Shown: positions 1 through 6,342 of the stretch, piece by piece
Position numbering within the stretch: position 1 is the first letter of the stretch
Layout of the letters: the number at the start of each line of letters is the position of its first letter
From: an uncultured Lachnospiraceae bacterium
Lineage (GTDB): Bacteria; Bacillota; Clostridia; Lachnospirales; Lachnospiraceae
DNA length: 13,766 nt
NCBI GenBank assembly: GCA_947625995.1
Contig: CANQQN010000026.1
Span: 1 to 13,766 of the forward strand
Direction: 5' to 3'
Made by a program: the position numbers and the translations under genes
Notes under the pieces: model-generated
What the model was told of the DNA's origin: nothing
The model's database searches: none
The model's input: the letters and a program-made list of their open reading frames with translations, nothing else

Positions 1-658
1 GATCGCCGGCGTCGCTTTGCTGGAACTGCTCCTCGATGTGCAGCTCCGCGTTCATCTCAATGGCGCACAGTTGGGACTCGTAGCGGTTGCCCAAGATCAC
101 CAGATCCCCGCTCTCAATATAATTTTCCATGAGATCCGGGTTGGCGGCCGCCACAAGCACTTTTCCTTCCGTGAAATATTCTTTTTTGTCCCCCACGATC
201 AGCTTGCCGTCCAACGTTTCCACAATATTCTGATACTGGGTCTTTGCCCGTGAGAGAATGGCGCTGTCATACACATCCATGTAAGTCATAGCAATGTCCG
301 TGATGGTGATAAGTCCCTCCAGCTTGTTCCTCTTTGTGATGGGCAGCGTCACCACGCCGGCCTCGTTCATCAGCGTCCATGCTTTTTTAATTGAGATGTT
401 GCTGCCTACGCCCTTTGTCTCGCTGATCTCCACGTCCTTCACCTGTGTGCGCACGTCGGTGATCCGCAACGGAGCCTCCACGCCAAACCTCTTCAGGACA
501 AACTGGGTCTCTTCGTTGAGATGTCCCGCCCGCATGGGAATATAGACTTCATTTTCTCTTTGCTTTTGATTTTTCAGATTTGCGTACGCAATGGCGGAAC
601 ATACGGAATCCGTATCAGGATTCTTGTGCCCCACTACCAGTATGACATTCTTCCTCAC
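1..658 (-). CDS. ppaC: Manganese-dependent inorganic pyrophosphatase (family II, CBS/DRTGG regulatory type), 5' part, runs off window
   Basis: Cytosolic enzyme hydrolysing pyrophosphate to phosphate, which pulls biosynthetic reactions forward. The reading frame is open from a GTG at 658 to the window edge, about 219 residues without a stop. The N-terminus carries the family II/DHH metal-binding motif GHKNPDTDS (residues ~10-18). It is followed by a CBS-like segment (about 65-125, including 'GLITITDIAMTYMDV') and a region resembling a DRTGG domain. That insertion is known in clostridial CBS-pyrophosphatases, which respond to adenine nucleotides. The GTG start is chosen because AAGGAG lies about 6 nt upstream and no ATG fits the conserved N-terminus. 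The start lies inside the 3' end of ftsH (44-nt overlap), suggesting translational coupling. The DHHA2 half and the C-terminus are outside the window. Confidence 0.87.
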   Translation of the reverse strand, partial: MRKNVILVVGHKNPDTDSVCSAIAYANLKNQKQRENEVYIPMRAGHLNEETQFVLKRFGVEAPLRITDVRTQVKDVEISETKGVGSNISIKKAWTLMNEAGVVTLPITKRNKLEGLITITDIAMTYMDVYDSAILSRAKTQYQNIVETLDGKLIVGDKKEYFTEGKVLVAAANPDLMENYIESGDLVILGNRYESQLCAIEMNAELHIEEQFQQSDAGD

Positions 659-2498
659 TGCTGTCTCCTTTTACCCTGTGAAAGATCTCCATAAACTGCT
701 TGCCGGTAATGGTTTCTTTCTCATACAGAAAATCTGCCAGCGCTTTCATCACGTCCATGTTTTCAGAAAGCAGCTTCTTTGCCTTTTCATAGCATTCCCG
801 CAGAATCGCCATGACCTCGCCGTCGATCTGCGCCGCCGTTTCCTCGCCGCAGTTTAACACCGTGCGGCCGTCCAGATACTGGCTCTCCACGCTCTCCAGC
901 GCCATCAGTCCGAATTTGTCCGACATACCGAAACGGGTCACCATAGCACGGGCGATATTGGTAGCCTGCTCGATATCATTGGACGCGCCGGTCGTCACCG
1001 TATGGAATACAAGCTCCTCCGCTGCCCGGCCGCCAAAAAAGGTCACAAGTCTGGCCATCAATTCATCCTTGCTCATCAAAAACTTTTCTTCTTCCGGCAC
1101 CTGCATCACGTAACCCAGAGAACCCATAGTTCGGGGTACGATGGTGATCTTCTGCACCGGTTCCGCGTCCTTTAACAGGGCGGTGATCAAAGCGTGGCCG
1201 GTCTCATGATAGGCCACCGTTCTCTTTTCTTTTTCACTTAAAACCCGGTCCTTCTTTTCTTTGCCCGCGATCACGACCTCCACGGATTCAAACAGATCCG
1301 CCTGATTCACATACCGGCGTCCGTTCTTGACCGCCAGAATAGCGGCTTCGTTGATCATATTTGCCAGATCGGAGCCCACGGCGCCGCTGGTAGCCATGGC
1401 GATCTCCTCCAGATCTACGCTATCGTCCATAAGCACATCCTTGGAATGTACCTTCAACACCTCAAGCCGTCCTTTGAGATCCGGCTTGTCAACAATGATC
1501 CGCCGGTCAAAACGGCCGGGACGAAGCAGCGCCTTGTCAAGGATCTCCGGGCGGTTGGTGGCCGCAAGGATCATCACGCCCTTGGCCGTATCAAAGCCGT
1601 CCATCTCCGCCAGAAGCTGATTTAAGGTCTGCTCCCGCTCATCGTTGCCGCCATACCGGCTGTCACGGCTCTTGCCGATGGCGTCGATCTCGTCGATAAA
1701 AATGATACAAGGTGCGTTTTTCTGGGCTTCCTTGAACAGATCCCTGACACGGGACGCGCCCACGCCCACGAACATTTCTACAAAATCAGAGCCCGCCAGA
1801 CTAAAGAAAGGCACCTTTGCCTCTCCGGCCACAGCCTTTGCAAGAAGGGTCTTGCCCGTACCGGGAGGGCCTACCAGCAGCGCGCCCTTTGGAAGCTTCG
1901 CGCCAATGGCGGTGTATTTGCCGGGATTGTGGAGGAAATCCACCACCTCCTGAAGCGATTCCTTCGCCTCGTCCTGACCGGCCACATCCTTAAAGGTCAC
2001 GCCGGTTTCCTTATCCATATATACCTTGGCGTTGTTTTTGCCGACGCCCATGACGCCGCCGCCTTTTGACATTCGCTTCATGATAAATCCGAACATGATC
2101 CAGATAAGTACAAGGGGAAGCACATAGACAAATATAATGTCCAGAATGGTGGATCTTGAATCGGGGATCTTCCCGTCGTAGTCAATACCTTTTGCATCCA
2201 GCTTATCGAGAAGGTCCTCATCCTCCAAAACACCTGTATAATAAATGATCTCCACGAATTTGCTCGGCTGCTTCTTGGGCTCGATGTTGATCTGTGTAGG
2301 GGTGATCTCCACCCTTTTTACCTCACCCTTCTCCACCATATCCAGAAATTCAGTGTAAGTGATCTTTTTGCTGCGAGCCTCCATGAACATACTGCTGAAA
2401 AAGGTCATGGCCGCAAAGGTCAGCAGGGTGATAATGATGAAAATAACAAGGGTCTGTCTGTTCTGCGGCCCTTTTTTATCATTCTGTTTATTATCCAT
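615..2498 (-). CDS. ftsH: ATP-dependent zinc metalloprotease FtsH
   Basis: Membrane-anchored AAA+ protease that degrades misfolded membrane proteins and short-lived regulators. The protein is 627 aa, close to the family norm. Visible features in order: TM1 (about 16-37), extracytoplasmic domain (40-115), TM2 (about 118-140), Walker A GPPGTGKT (210-217), pore loop FVG (243-245), Walker B IIFIDEID (265-272), second region of homology near 'AATNRPEILDKALLRPGRFDRR', and the zinc site HETGH (431-435) with the third ligand Asp508 in SNDIE. The family consensus is HEAGH, and the A-to-T change still fits HExxH. An in-frame ATG exists at 2645, but the start at 2498 has AAGGAGG at proper spacing and gives the canonical short cytosolic N-terminus. 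A good promoter lies at 2551-2579. The tail overlaps the ppaC start. Confidence 0.96.
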   Translation of the reverse strand: MDNKQNDKKGPQNRQTLVIFIIITLLTFAAMTFFSSMFMEARSKKITYTEFLDMVEKGEVKRVEITPTQINIEPKKQPSKFVEIIYYTGVLEDEDLLDKLDAKGIDYDGKIPDSRSTILDIIFVYVLPLVLIWIMFGFIMKRMSKGGGVMGVGKNNAKVYMDKETGVTFKDVAGQDEAKESLQEVVDFLHNPGKYTAIGAKLPKGALLVGPPGTGKTLLAKAVAGEAKVPFFSLAGSDFVEMFVGVGASRVRDLFKEAQKNAPCIIFIDEIDAIGKSRDSRYGGNDEREQTLNQLLAEMDGFDTAKGVMILAATNRPEILDKALLRPGRFDRRIIVDKPDLKGRLEVLKVHSKDVLMDDSVDLEEIAMATSGAVGSDLANMINEAAILAVKNGRRYVNQADLFESVEVVIAGKEKKDRVLSEKEKRTVAYHETGHALITALLKDAEPVQKITIVPRTMGSLGYVMQVPEEEKFLMSKDELMARLVTFFGGRAAEELVFHTVTTGASNDIEQATNIARAMVTRFGMSDKFGLMALESVESQYLDGRTVLNCGEETAAQIDGEVMAILRECYEKAKKLLSENMDVMKALADFLYEKETITGKQFMEIFHRVKGDSSEEECHTGSGAQES

Positions 2499-2550
2499 AA
2501 ACTTCCTCCTTAAGTTGAAGATGGATCGAACGCATGCAATCACAGGTTTT

Positions 2551-2579
2551 ATGATAAATTGTAACCTTTCGGAAGTCAA
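2551..2579 (-). promoter_or_regulatory. Sigma-A type promoter of ftsH(-ppaC)
   Basis: On the minus strand, -35 TTGACT (2574-2579) and -10 TATCAT (2551-2556) are separated by exactly 17 bp. Transcription would begin near 2544, leaving a leader of about 46 nt before the ftsH ATG at 2498. The promoter suggests that ftsH and the overlapping ppaC form one transcript separate from pyrG. Confidence 0.65.
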
Positions 2580-2657
2580 TATATAAAGTGTGAAACTTTT
2601 TTGTTTCCCGAAATCTTTCCAGATGCAAGAAAACAGGCTGTACACGCCCCGAAACGT

Positions 2658-2692
2658 CTGCCGGGATCCCTTGCTCCGGCAGCTTCAGCTGC
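2658..2692 (-). terminator. Two mutually exclusive hairpins after pyrG; possible weak terminator
   Basis: Between pyrG and the ftsH promoter, CTGCCGG (2658-2664) pairs with CCGGCAG (2676-2682). GCAGC (2679-2683) can instead pair with GCTGC (2688-2692). The two stems share 2679-2682, so only one can form at a time. Neither is followed by a real U-tract on the minus strand, so intrinsic termination is uncertain. The rest of 2580-2718 contains nothing else I recognise. Confidence 0.3.
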
Positions 2693-2718
2693 ACAGCCCT
2701 TTTTCTGCTGTTTTCAAT

Positions 2719-4326
2719 TTATTTCTGCTTTTTTTTCAAAGCCGCTTCTATAAATCCCTTAAATAAAGGATGGGGCCTGTTCGGTCTTGATTTTAATTCC
2801 GGATGCGCCTGCGTGGCAACAAACCACGGGTGGCCGGGAATCTCCACCATCTCCACGATACGTCCGTCGGGAGAAAGTCCCACCAGCTGCATGCCGTTCT
2901 TCTCCAGCACCTTTCGATAATCGTTGTTGACCTCATAGCGGTGTCTGTGCCTTTCGTAGATCGTCTCCTGTCCGTACAGCTGATAGGCTTTGCTGTCCTT
3001 GCTCAGGCAGCAGGGATAGGCGCCAAGCCGCAGTGTGCCGCCAATGTCCTCCACACCGTTCTGGTCGGGCATCAACGCGATCACGGGATGGGTGGTATTG
3101 GGCTTTAATTCCACGGAATGAGCGTCCTTGTATCCGACCACATTTCTCGCGAATTCCACAATGGCAAGCTGCATGCCAAGGCACAGGCCCAAAAAAGGAA
3201 TATTTCTCGTGCGAGCATAATTGATGGCGACAATCTTGCCTTCAATACCTCTGTCTCCGAAACCGCCCGGCACCAAAATGCCGTCGCTGCCCGCAAGCAG
3301 CTCTTCCACATTTTCTTCCGTCACCTTTTCCGAATCCACCCAGTTGATGTTGACGACCGCACGGCTGGCGATCCCGCCGTGCTTCAATGCCTCCACCACA
3401 GAGATATAAGCGTCGTGAAGCTGAATATACTTGCCTACAAGGGAGACGGTTACTTCCTTCGTGGGATGCTTCAGCGCATCCACAAGCGCTTGCCAGTCCG
3501 CAAGATCCGGCTGGGGGCATTCCAGCTTAAGGCATTCGCAGGCAACGCCTGCAAGGTTTTCCTTTTCCATGGCCAGCGGCGCTTCGTATAAATATTCCAC
3601 GTCCAAATTCTGCAATACGTGGTTGCTGGGCACGTTGCAGAACAGGGCGATCTTGTCCTTCAAAGCCTGATCCAGAGGCTTCTCGGAACGGCAGACAATG
3701 ATATCTGGCTGAATACCCATGCCCTGCAGTTCCTTGACGCTTGCCTGCGTAGGCTTGGTCTTCATTTCCCCGGAAGCCCGCAGATAAGGGATCAGCGTCA
3801 CATGGATAAGAATGGCGTTCTCATGTCCCACGTCATGCTGGAACTGACGGATAGACTCCAAAAACGGCTGGGATTCAATATCGCCTACGGTGCCGCCCAC
3901 CTCGATGATGGCAATCCGGGTGTCCTCGTCAGTATAATTGCGGTAAAACCGGCTCTTGATCTCATTGGTAATATGGGGGATCACCTGCACAGTACCGCCG
4001 CCGAAATCGCCGCGGCGTTCCTTCTGAAGTACCGACCAGTATATCTTTCCCGTTGTTACGTTGGAATTTTTATTAAGGCTCTCATCAATAAACCGTTCAT
4101 AATGTCCCAGATCCAGATCTGTCTCCGCGCCGTCGTCGGTAACAAACACTTCGCCGTGCTGGATAGGATTCATGGTGCCGGGATCAATATTGATATAGGG
4201 GTCAAATTTTTGCATGGTAACTGTGTAGCCGCGTGCCTTCAGCAAACGTCCCAGAGACGCCGCCGTGATTCCTTTGCCAAGGCCGGAAACCACTCCGCCG
4301 GTGACAAAGACGTATTTTACTGACAT
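2719..4326 (-). CDS. pyrG: CTP synthase (glutamine-hydrolysing)
   Basis: Cytosolic enzyme making CTP from UTP, ATP and glutamine, the last step of de novo pyrimidine nucleotide synthesis. The protein is 535 aa, the usual length. The N-terminal synthetase domain (1 to about 265) opens with KYVFVTGGVVSGLGKG, including the ATP-binding SGLGKG loop (14-19). The C-terminal class I glutamine amidotransferase domain has the oxyanion stretch VPGGFG, nucleophile Cys382 in GLCLGM, and His508/Glu510 in AHPE completing the triad. The start at 4326 was preferred over an in-frame upstream ATG at 4371 because GGGGAGG sits 8 nt before it and the protein then begins at the family N-terminus. No CTP-sensing attenuator of the Bacillus kind (G-rich transcript start plus leader terminator) was recognised in the short leader. 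Confidence 0.97.
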   Translation of the reverse strand: MSVKYVFVTGGVVSGLGKGITAASLGRLLKARGYTVTMQKFDPYINIDPGTMNPIQHGEVFVTDDGAETDLDLGHYERFIDESLNKNSNVTTGKIYWSVLQKERRGDFGGGTVQVIPHITNEIKSRFYRNYTDEDTRIAIIEVGGTVGDIESQPFLESIRQFQHDVGHENAILIHVTLIPYLRASGEMKTKPTQASVKELQGMGIQPDIIVCRSEKPLDQALKDKIALFCNVPSNHVLQNLDVEYLYEAPLAMEKENLAGVACECLKLECPQPDLADWQALVDALKHPTKEVTVSLVGKYIQLHDAYISVVEALKHGGIASRAVVNINWVDSEKVTEENVEELLAGSDGILVPGGFGDRGIEGKIVAINYARTRNIPFLGLCLGMQLAIVEFARNVVGYKDAHSVELKPNTTHPVIALMPDQNGVEDIGGTLRLGAYPCCLSKDSKAYQLYGQETIYERHRHRYEVNNDYRKVLEKNGMQLVGLSPDGRIVEMVEIPGHPWFVATQAHPELKSRPNRPHPLFKGFIEAALKKKQK

Positions 4327-4369
4327 AGCCTGATCCTCCCCAAAATTGTTCGTACAAATTTCAGATTTC

Positions 4370-4375
4370 ATTATA
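4370..4375 (-). promoter_or_regulatory. Candidate -10 box of pyrG promoter
   Basis: A perfect TATAAT on the minus strand lies 44 nt upstream of the pyrG ATG, just after the terminator of the GH18 gene fragment. The -35 region at suitable spacing is weak (TGGATT-like), so only the -10 hexamer is well supported. Confidence 0.4.
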
Positions 4376-4383
4376 CATGATTT

Positions 4384-4430
4384 AAAAAAAGAAATCCACT
4401 GATTTTACAAATTTTTTATCACAGGATTTC
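4384..4430 (-). terminator. Rho-independent terminator of the LysM-GH18 gene
   Basis: On the minus strand, GAAATCC (4424-4430, in the last codons of the GH18 fragment) pairs with GGATTTC (4391-4397). An inner TGAT/ATCA stem extends it, and seven T residues (4384-4390) follow. It separates this gene from pyrG. Confidence 0.65.
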
Positions 4431-4823
4431 AAAGGAGGCGTTCAAAAGCAGCCAGTTGACAAGGAAGGGACGCATCAGGTTCCAATAACCAACGCCCCGG
4501 AATCCGTATTCGTCTACCAGCGCCAGCTTTGCCTGAATACTCCGCACATCCTCAAACCATACCTCATGACGGACGCCGTCTCTTTCATAGAAAAAATAGG
4601 GCGCCATCGCTTCCCCGTCAAACTGGATCTCCGCTCCGTTTGCCGCCGCGATCTGCACCGCCTGCACATTGCCGATGGTCTCCGCCTTCGTGACCCCCTG
4701 CGCAAACGGCAGCGGCCAGTCATAACCGTAATTGGGGATCCCCATATGGATCTTATAGGCCGGGATCTCCGTGACGCCGTAATCCAGCACCCTGCGCACG
4801 CTTGGTATCGGCGCTACCGCCAT
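4419..4823 (-). CDS. C-terminal fragment of spore LysM-GH18 glycosidase (SleL/YaaH-like), cut off by the inserted element
   Basis: This is the distal third of a GH18 spore peptidoglycan hydrolase whose N-terminal part lies at 6314-7030. Recognisable family segments are PPMAVAPIPSVRRVLDY at the fragment start, 'IPAYKIHMGIPNYGYDW', and the closing 'WFEDVRSIQAKLALVDEYGFRGVGYWNLMRPF' type ending. The same frame is open upstream through 4840, where TAT-GGC-CCG-CCT supplies Y-G-P-P. The first ATG (4823) has no ribosome binding site, so this piece is unlikely to be translated alone. Removing 1,481 bp between the TACGTAT copies joins it in frame to the N-terminal piece, giving 376 aa. It ends in a terminator. 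Either it becomes functional by excision or it is a pseudogene remnant. Confidence 0.85.
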   Translation of the reverse strand: MAVAPIPSVRRVLDYGVTEIPAYKIHMGIPNYGYDWPLPFAQGVTKAETIGNVQAVQIAAANGAEIQFDGEAMAPYFFYERDGVRHEVWFEDVRSIQAKLALVDEYGFRGVGYWNLMRPFLVNWLLLNASFEIL

Positions 4824-5290
4824 AGGCGGGCCATACGTATCAGCGCGCCCAAAGCTGCCGCTTCAAAGAAGAGGAGCCTGTGGCTTTCCAGCCACGCCGC
4901 GCCGTAGCCTGCTGCCGGAAGACAAAATACCACCTTCCCTTCCACCCGGTCAAAGGGCACCGGAACCGGGTCCGCGGACGCATTATGGTCCCCTTTCGTG
5001 ATCAGGTACGCTTCTTTTTCATTTTTCTGTATCACCCTGTGCGCCACCGTCATATCCGACACGGTAAACACGATCACATCTCCTGTTTCCACAGGCGAAG
5101 CTTCCTTCTGAATATAGATCAGGCTTCCGGTCTTTATGGCAGGTTCCATGGAGCCGCTGCGCACAACGCCTGTTTCCATTCCGAAAAATTTCGGTGCAGC
5201 CAGCCCCGCCACGATCACCAGACAACCGATCAGAACAATAGACCCCGCCATGGAAACCAATCTTATCACTGTTCTTCTGACATAATACAA
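4814..5290 (-). CDS. SipW-like (ER/archaeal-type) signal peptidase I carried by the inserted element
   Basis: Membrane protease that would remove signal peptides from secreted proteins. At 158 aa it is short but complete for the SipW class. Features: N-terminal membrane segment (about 9-32), nucleophile Ser47 in SGSMEP, His84 in VAHRVI where bacterial LepB enzymes have Lys, a TKGDHNASADP box (about 98-108) supplying the conserved Asp, and a hydrophobic C-terminal segment (about 127-152). Ser-His-Asp is typical of the SipW/ER family. The start is taken as TTG at 5290, with AGGGTG about 6 nt upstream. An alternative is the Met at residue 14. The last codons (RMARLWR and the TAG at 4814) lie across the attachment sequence 4834-4840 in host GH18 DNA, so the tail would differ in an excised circle. 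It is divergent from the recombinase. Its substrate is unknown. Confidence 0.8.
   Translation of the reverse strand: MYYVRRTVIRLVSMAGSIVLIGCLVIVAGLAAPKFFGMETGVVRSGSMEPAIKTGSLIYIQKEASPVETGDVIVFTVSDMTVAHRVIQKNEKEAYLITKGDHNASADPVPVPFDRVEGKVVFCLPAAGYGAAWLESHRLLFFEAAALGALIRMARLWR
4834..4840. repeat. Left attachment core (att) of the inserted element
   Basis: TACGTAT at the junction of host (GGGCCA, left) and element (CAGCGC, right). It is directly repeated at 6315-6321. The inner TACGTA is a perfect palindrome. In the restored gene it encodes the Thr-Tyr of GYTYGPP. Confidence 0.75.
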
Positions 5291-5379
5291 AAAATCACCC
5301 TTTCCGTATGTGGTTTGTTTTTGGAAATTATCGTCTCTTCCGGGAATATAATTGATCGAGAAACTTTGAGGAAAACGAT
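5291..5379. promoter_or_regulatory. Divergent promoter region between signal peptidase and recombinase
   Basis: An 89-bp spacer must carry promoters for both element genes if they are expressed independently. On the plus strand TATAAT occurs at 5347-5352, about 28 nt before the recombinase ATG. The nearest -35-like TTGGAA (5321-5326) is 20 bp away, longer than ideal. GAGGAAAA forms the recombinase ribosome binding site. No clear sigma-E, -F, -G or -K consensus was found for either direction. Confidence 0.35.
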
Positions 5380-6342
5380 ATGAGAAATGACCGCAACGTT
5401 ATCTATCTGCGAAAATCCCGCGCGGATTATGAGGCTGAAAAGCGAGGGGAGGGAGAAACCTTTTCCCGCCACAGAAAAATACTGTCAGACTTTACTTCCA
5501 GAAACAGCATACCGGTTTCAGACGTATATGCGGAGATCGTCTCCGGGGAAACCATTTCCGCCCGCCCGCTTATGCAGCGGCTTCTGACGGAAGTGGAACA
5601 GGGATGCTGGGACGGCGTGATCGTTATGGAGCTTGAGCGACTTGCAAGAGGGGACACCATCGATCAGGGTATCGTCGCCCAGACCTTTAAATACTCTCAT
5701 ACCAAGATCATCACTCCTGTGAAGACCTACGATCCCTCCGATGAGTTTGACGAGGAATATTTTGAATTCGGCCTGTTTATGTCCCGCCGGGAATACAAAA
5801 CCATCAACCGCCGTCTCCAGAGGGGGCGCCTTCTTGCCGTAACAGAAGGAAAATACATTGCCGCAACGGCTCCCTTTGGCTACAGGCGGGTGCGTCTTTT
5901 GGACAATTCCGGTTATACCCTCGCCATTGACCCCGGCGCCGCAGAAACCGTACGTTTTATCTTCCGACTGTATACCGAGGAGAAGCCGGGCATCCGGGAG
6001 GTCTGCAAAAGGCTGGAGGCCCGCCGGATGAAAAACCGTTCGGGAACCTTCAACTGGTCGCCCTCTACGGTTCGGGATATTCTCTCAAATCCGGTATATG
6101 CGGGAAAAATCCGCTGGCAATGGCGCAAGACAATAAAAGAAGTGAAAAACGGAAAACTGACTACCGCCCGTTCAAAAAATCCGGACTGCATTCTGTGCGA
6201 CGGGCTTCACCCGGCCATCGTATCATGGGAGACCTTTTGCAAAGCGCAAGAGGTTCTTGCCCTGCACGCAAAGAGGCGCCCTTGCGCTTCCTCTCCCACT
6301 GCTTTGAACGGCCTTACGTATAACCCCACTCATAAGTCATGA
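5380..6342 (+). CDS. Serine recombinase (resolvase/invertase family), compact, zinc ribbon missing
   Basis: Site-specific recombinase, presumed to integrate and excise the surrounding element. The N-terminal resolvase domain (about 5-150) has IYLRKSRAD with the likely catalytic Ser13, and an ELERLARG motif (84-91) providing active-site arginines. A Recombinase (DNA-binding) domain follows (about 163-290: FGYRR, 'WSPSTVRDILSNPVYAGKI', 'DGLHPAIVSWETF'). SpoIVCA/XisF-type relatives then continue into an NPLAGL-type segment, a Cys-rich zinc ribbon and a coiled coil. Here the frame reaches ALNGLTY, crosses the attachment core (6315-6321) and stops in host DNA, so residues 315-320 (NPTHKS) are antisense GH18 sequence. 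At 320 aa it is clearly shorter than typical large serine recombinases. The start has GAGGAAAA about 8 nt upstream. It may be a minimal active enzyme or a truncated one. Confidence 0.88.
   Translation: MRNDRNVIYLRKSRADYEAEKRGEGETFSRHRKILSDFTSRNSIPVSDVYAEIVSGETISARPLMQRLLTEVEQGCWDGVIVMELERLARGDTIDQGIVAQTFKYSHTKIITPVKTYDPSDEFDEEYFEFGLFMSRREYKTINRRLQRGRLLAVTEGKYIAATAPFGYRRVRLLDNSGYTLAIDPGAAETVRFIFRLYTEEKPGIREVCKRLEARRMKNRSGTFNWSPSTVRDILSNPVYAGKIRWQWRKTIKEVKNGKLTTARSKNPDCILCDGLHPAIVSWETFCKAQEVLALHAKRRPCASSPTALNGLTYNPTHKS

Larger units (their letters stand above)
4834..6314. mobile_element. 1,481-bp skin-like recombinase element interrupting a spore GH18 gene
   Basis: The element separates two in-frame pieces of one LysM-GH18 gene. 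The same 7-bp sequence TACGTAT is present at 4834-4840 and 6315-6321. Deleting one copy plus everything between gives 1,131 nt (376 codons plus stop) with no frame change. Contents are a serine recombinase (plus) and a SipW-like signal peptidase (minus), divergently transcribed from an 89-bp spacer. Both genes run through the element ends and use stop codons in host DNA. Terminal inverted repeats of the IS type are absent; only CAAAGC occurs a few bases inside both ends in inverted orientation (10 and 8 nt from TACGTA). Organisation resembles sporulation intervening elements such as the sigK skin, but is far smaller. It could also be a defective insertion. Confidence 0.85.

Noticed and set aside
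3619..4323. 234-codon open frame on the plus strand
   Set aside because: Antisense shadow of pyrG; such long antisense frames recur in this GC-moderate genome.
4327..4418. CTP-dependent attenuator before pyrG
   Set aside because: The hairpin and T-run here belong to the upstream GH18 gene and lie before the pyrG -10 box. No G-rich start or leader terminator is seen.
4880..5383. 167-codon plus-strand frame inside the element as an independent gene
   Set aside because: It is antisense to the signal peptidase and has no start signals of its own. It is kept only as a possible circle-dependent extension of the recombinase.
4841..6314. Insertion sequence with terminal inverted repeats
   Set aside because: Ends share only a short CAAAGC at unequal distances, and there is no transposase; the gene content points to serine recombination.
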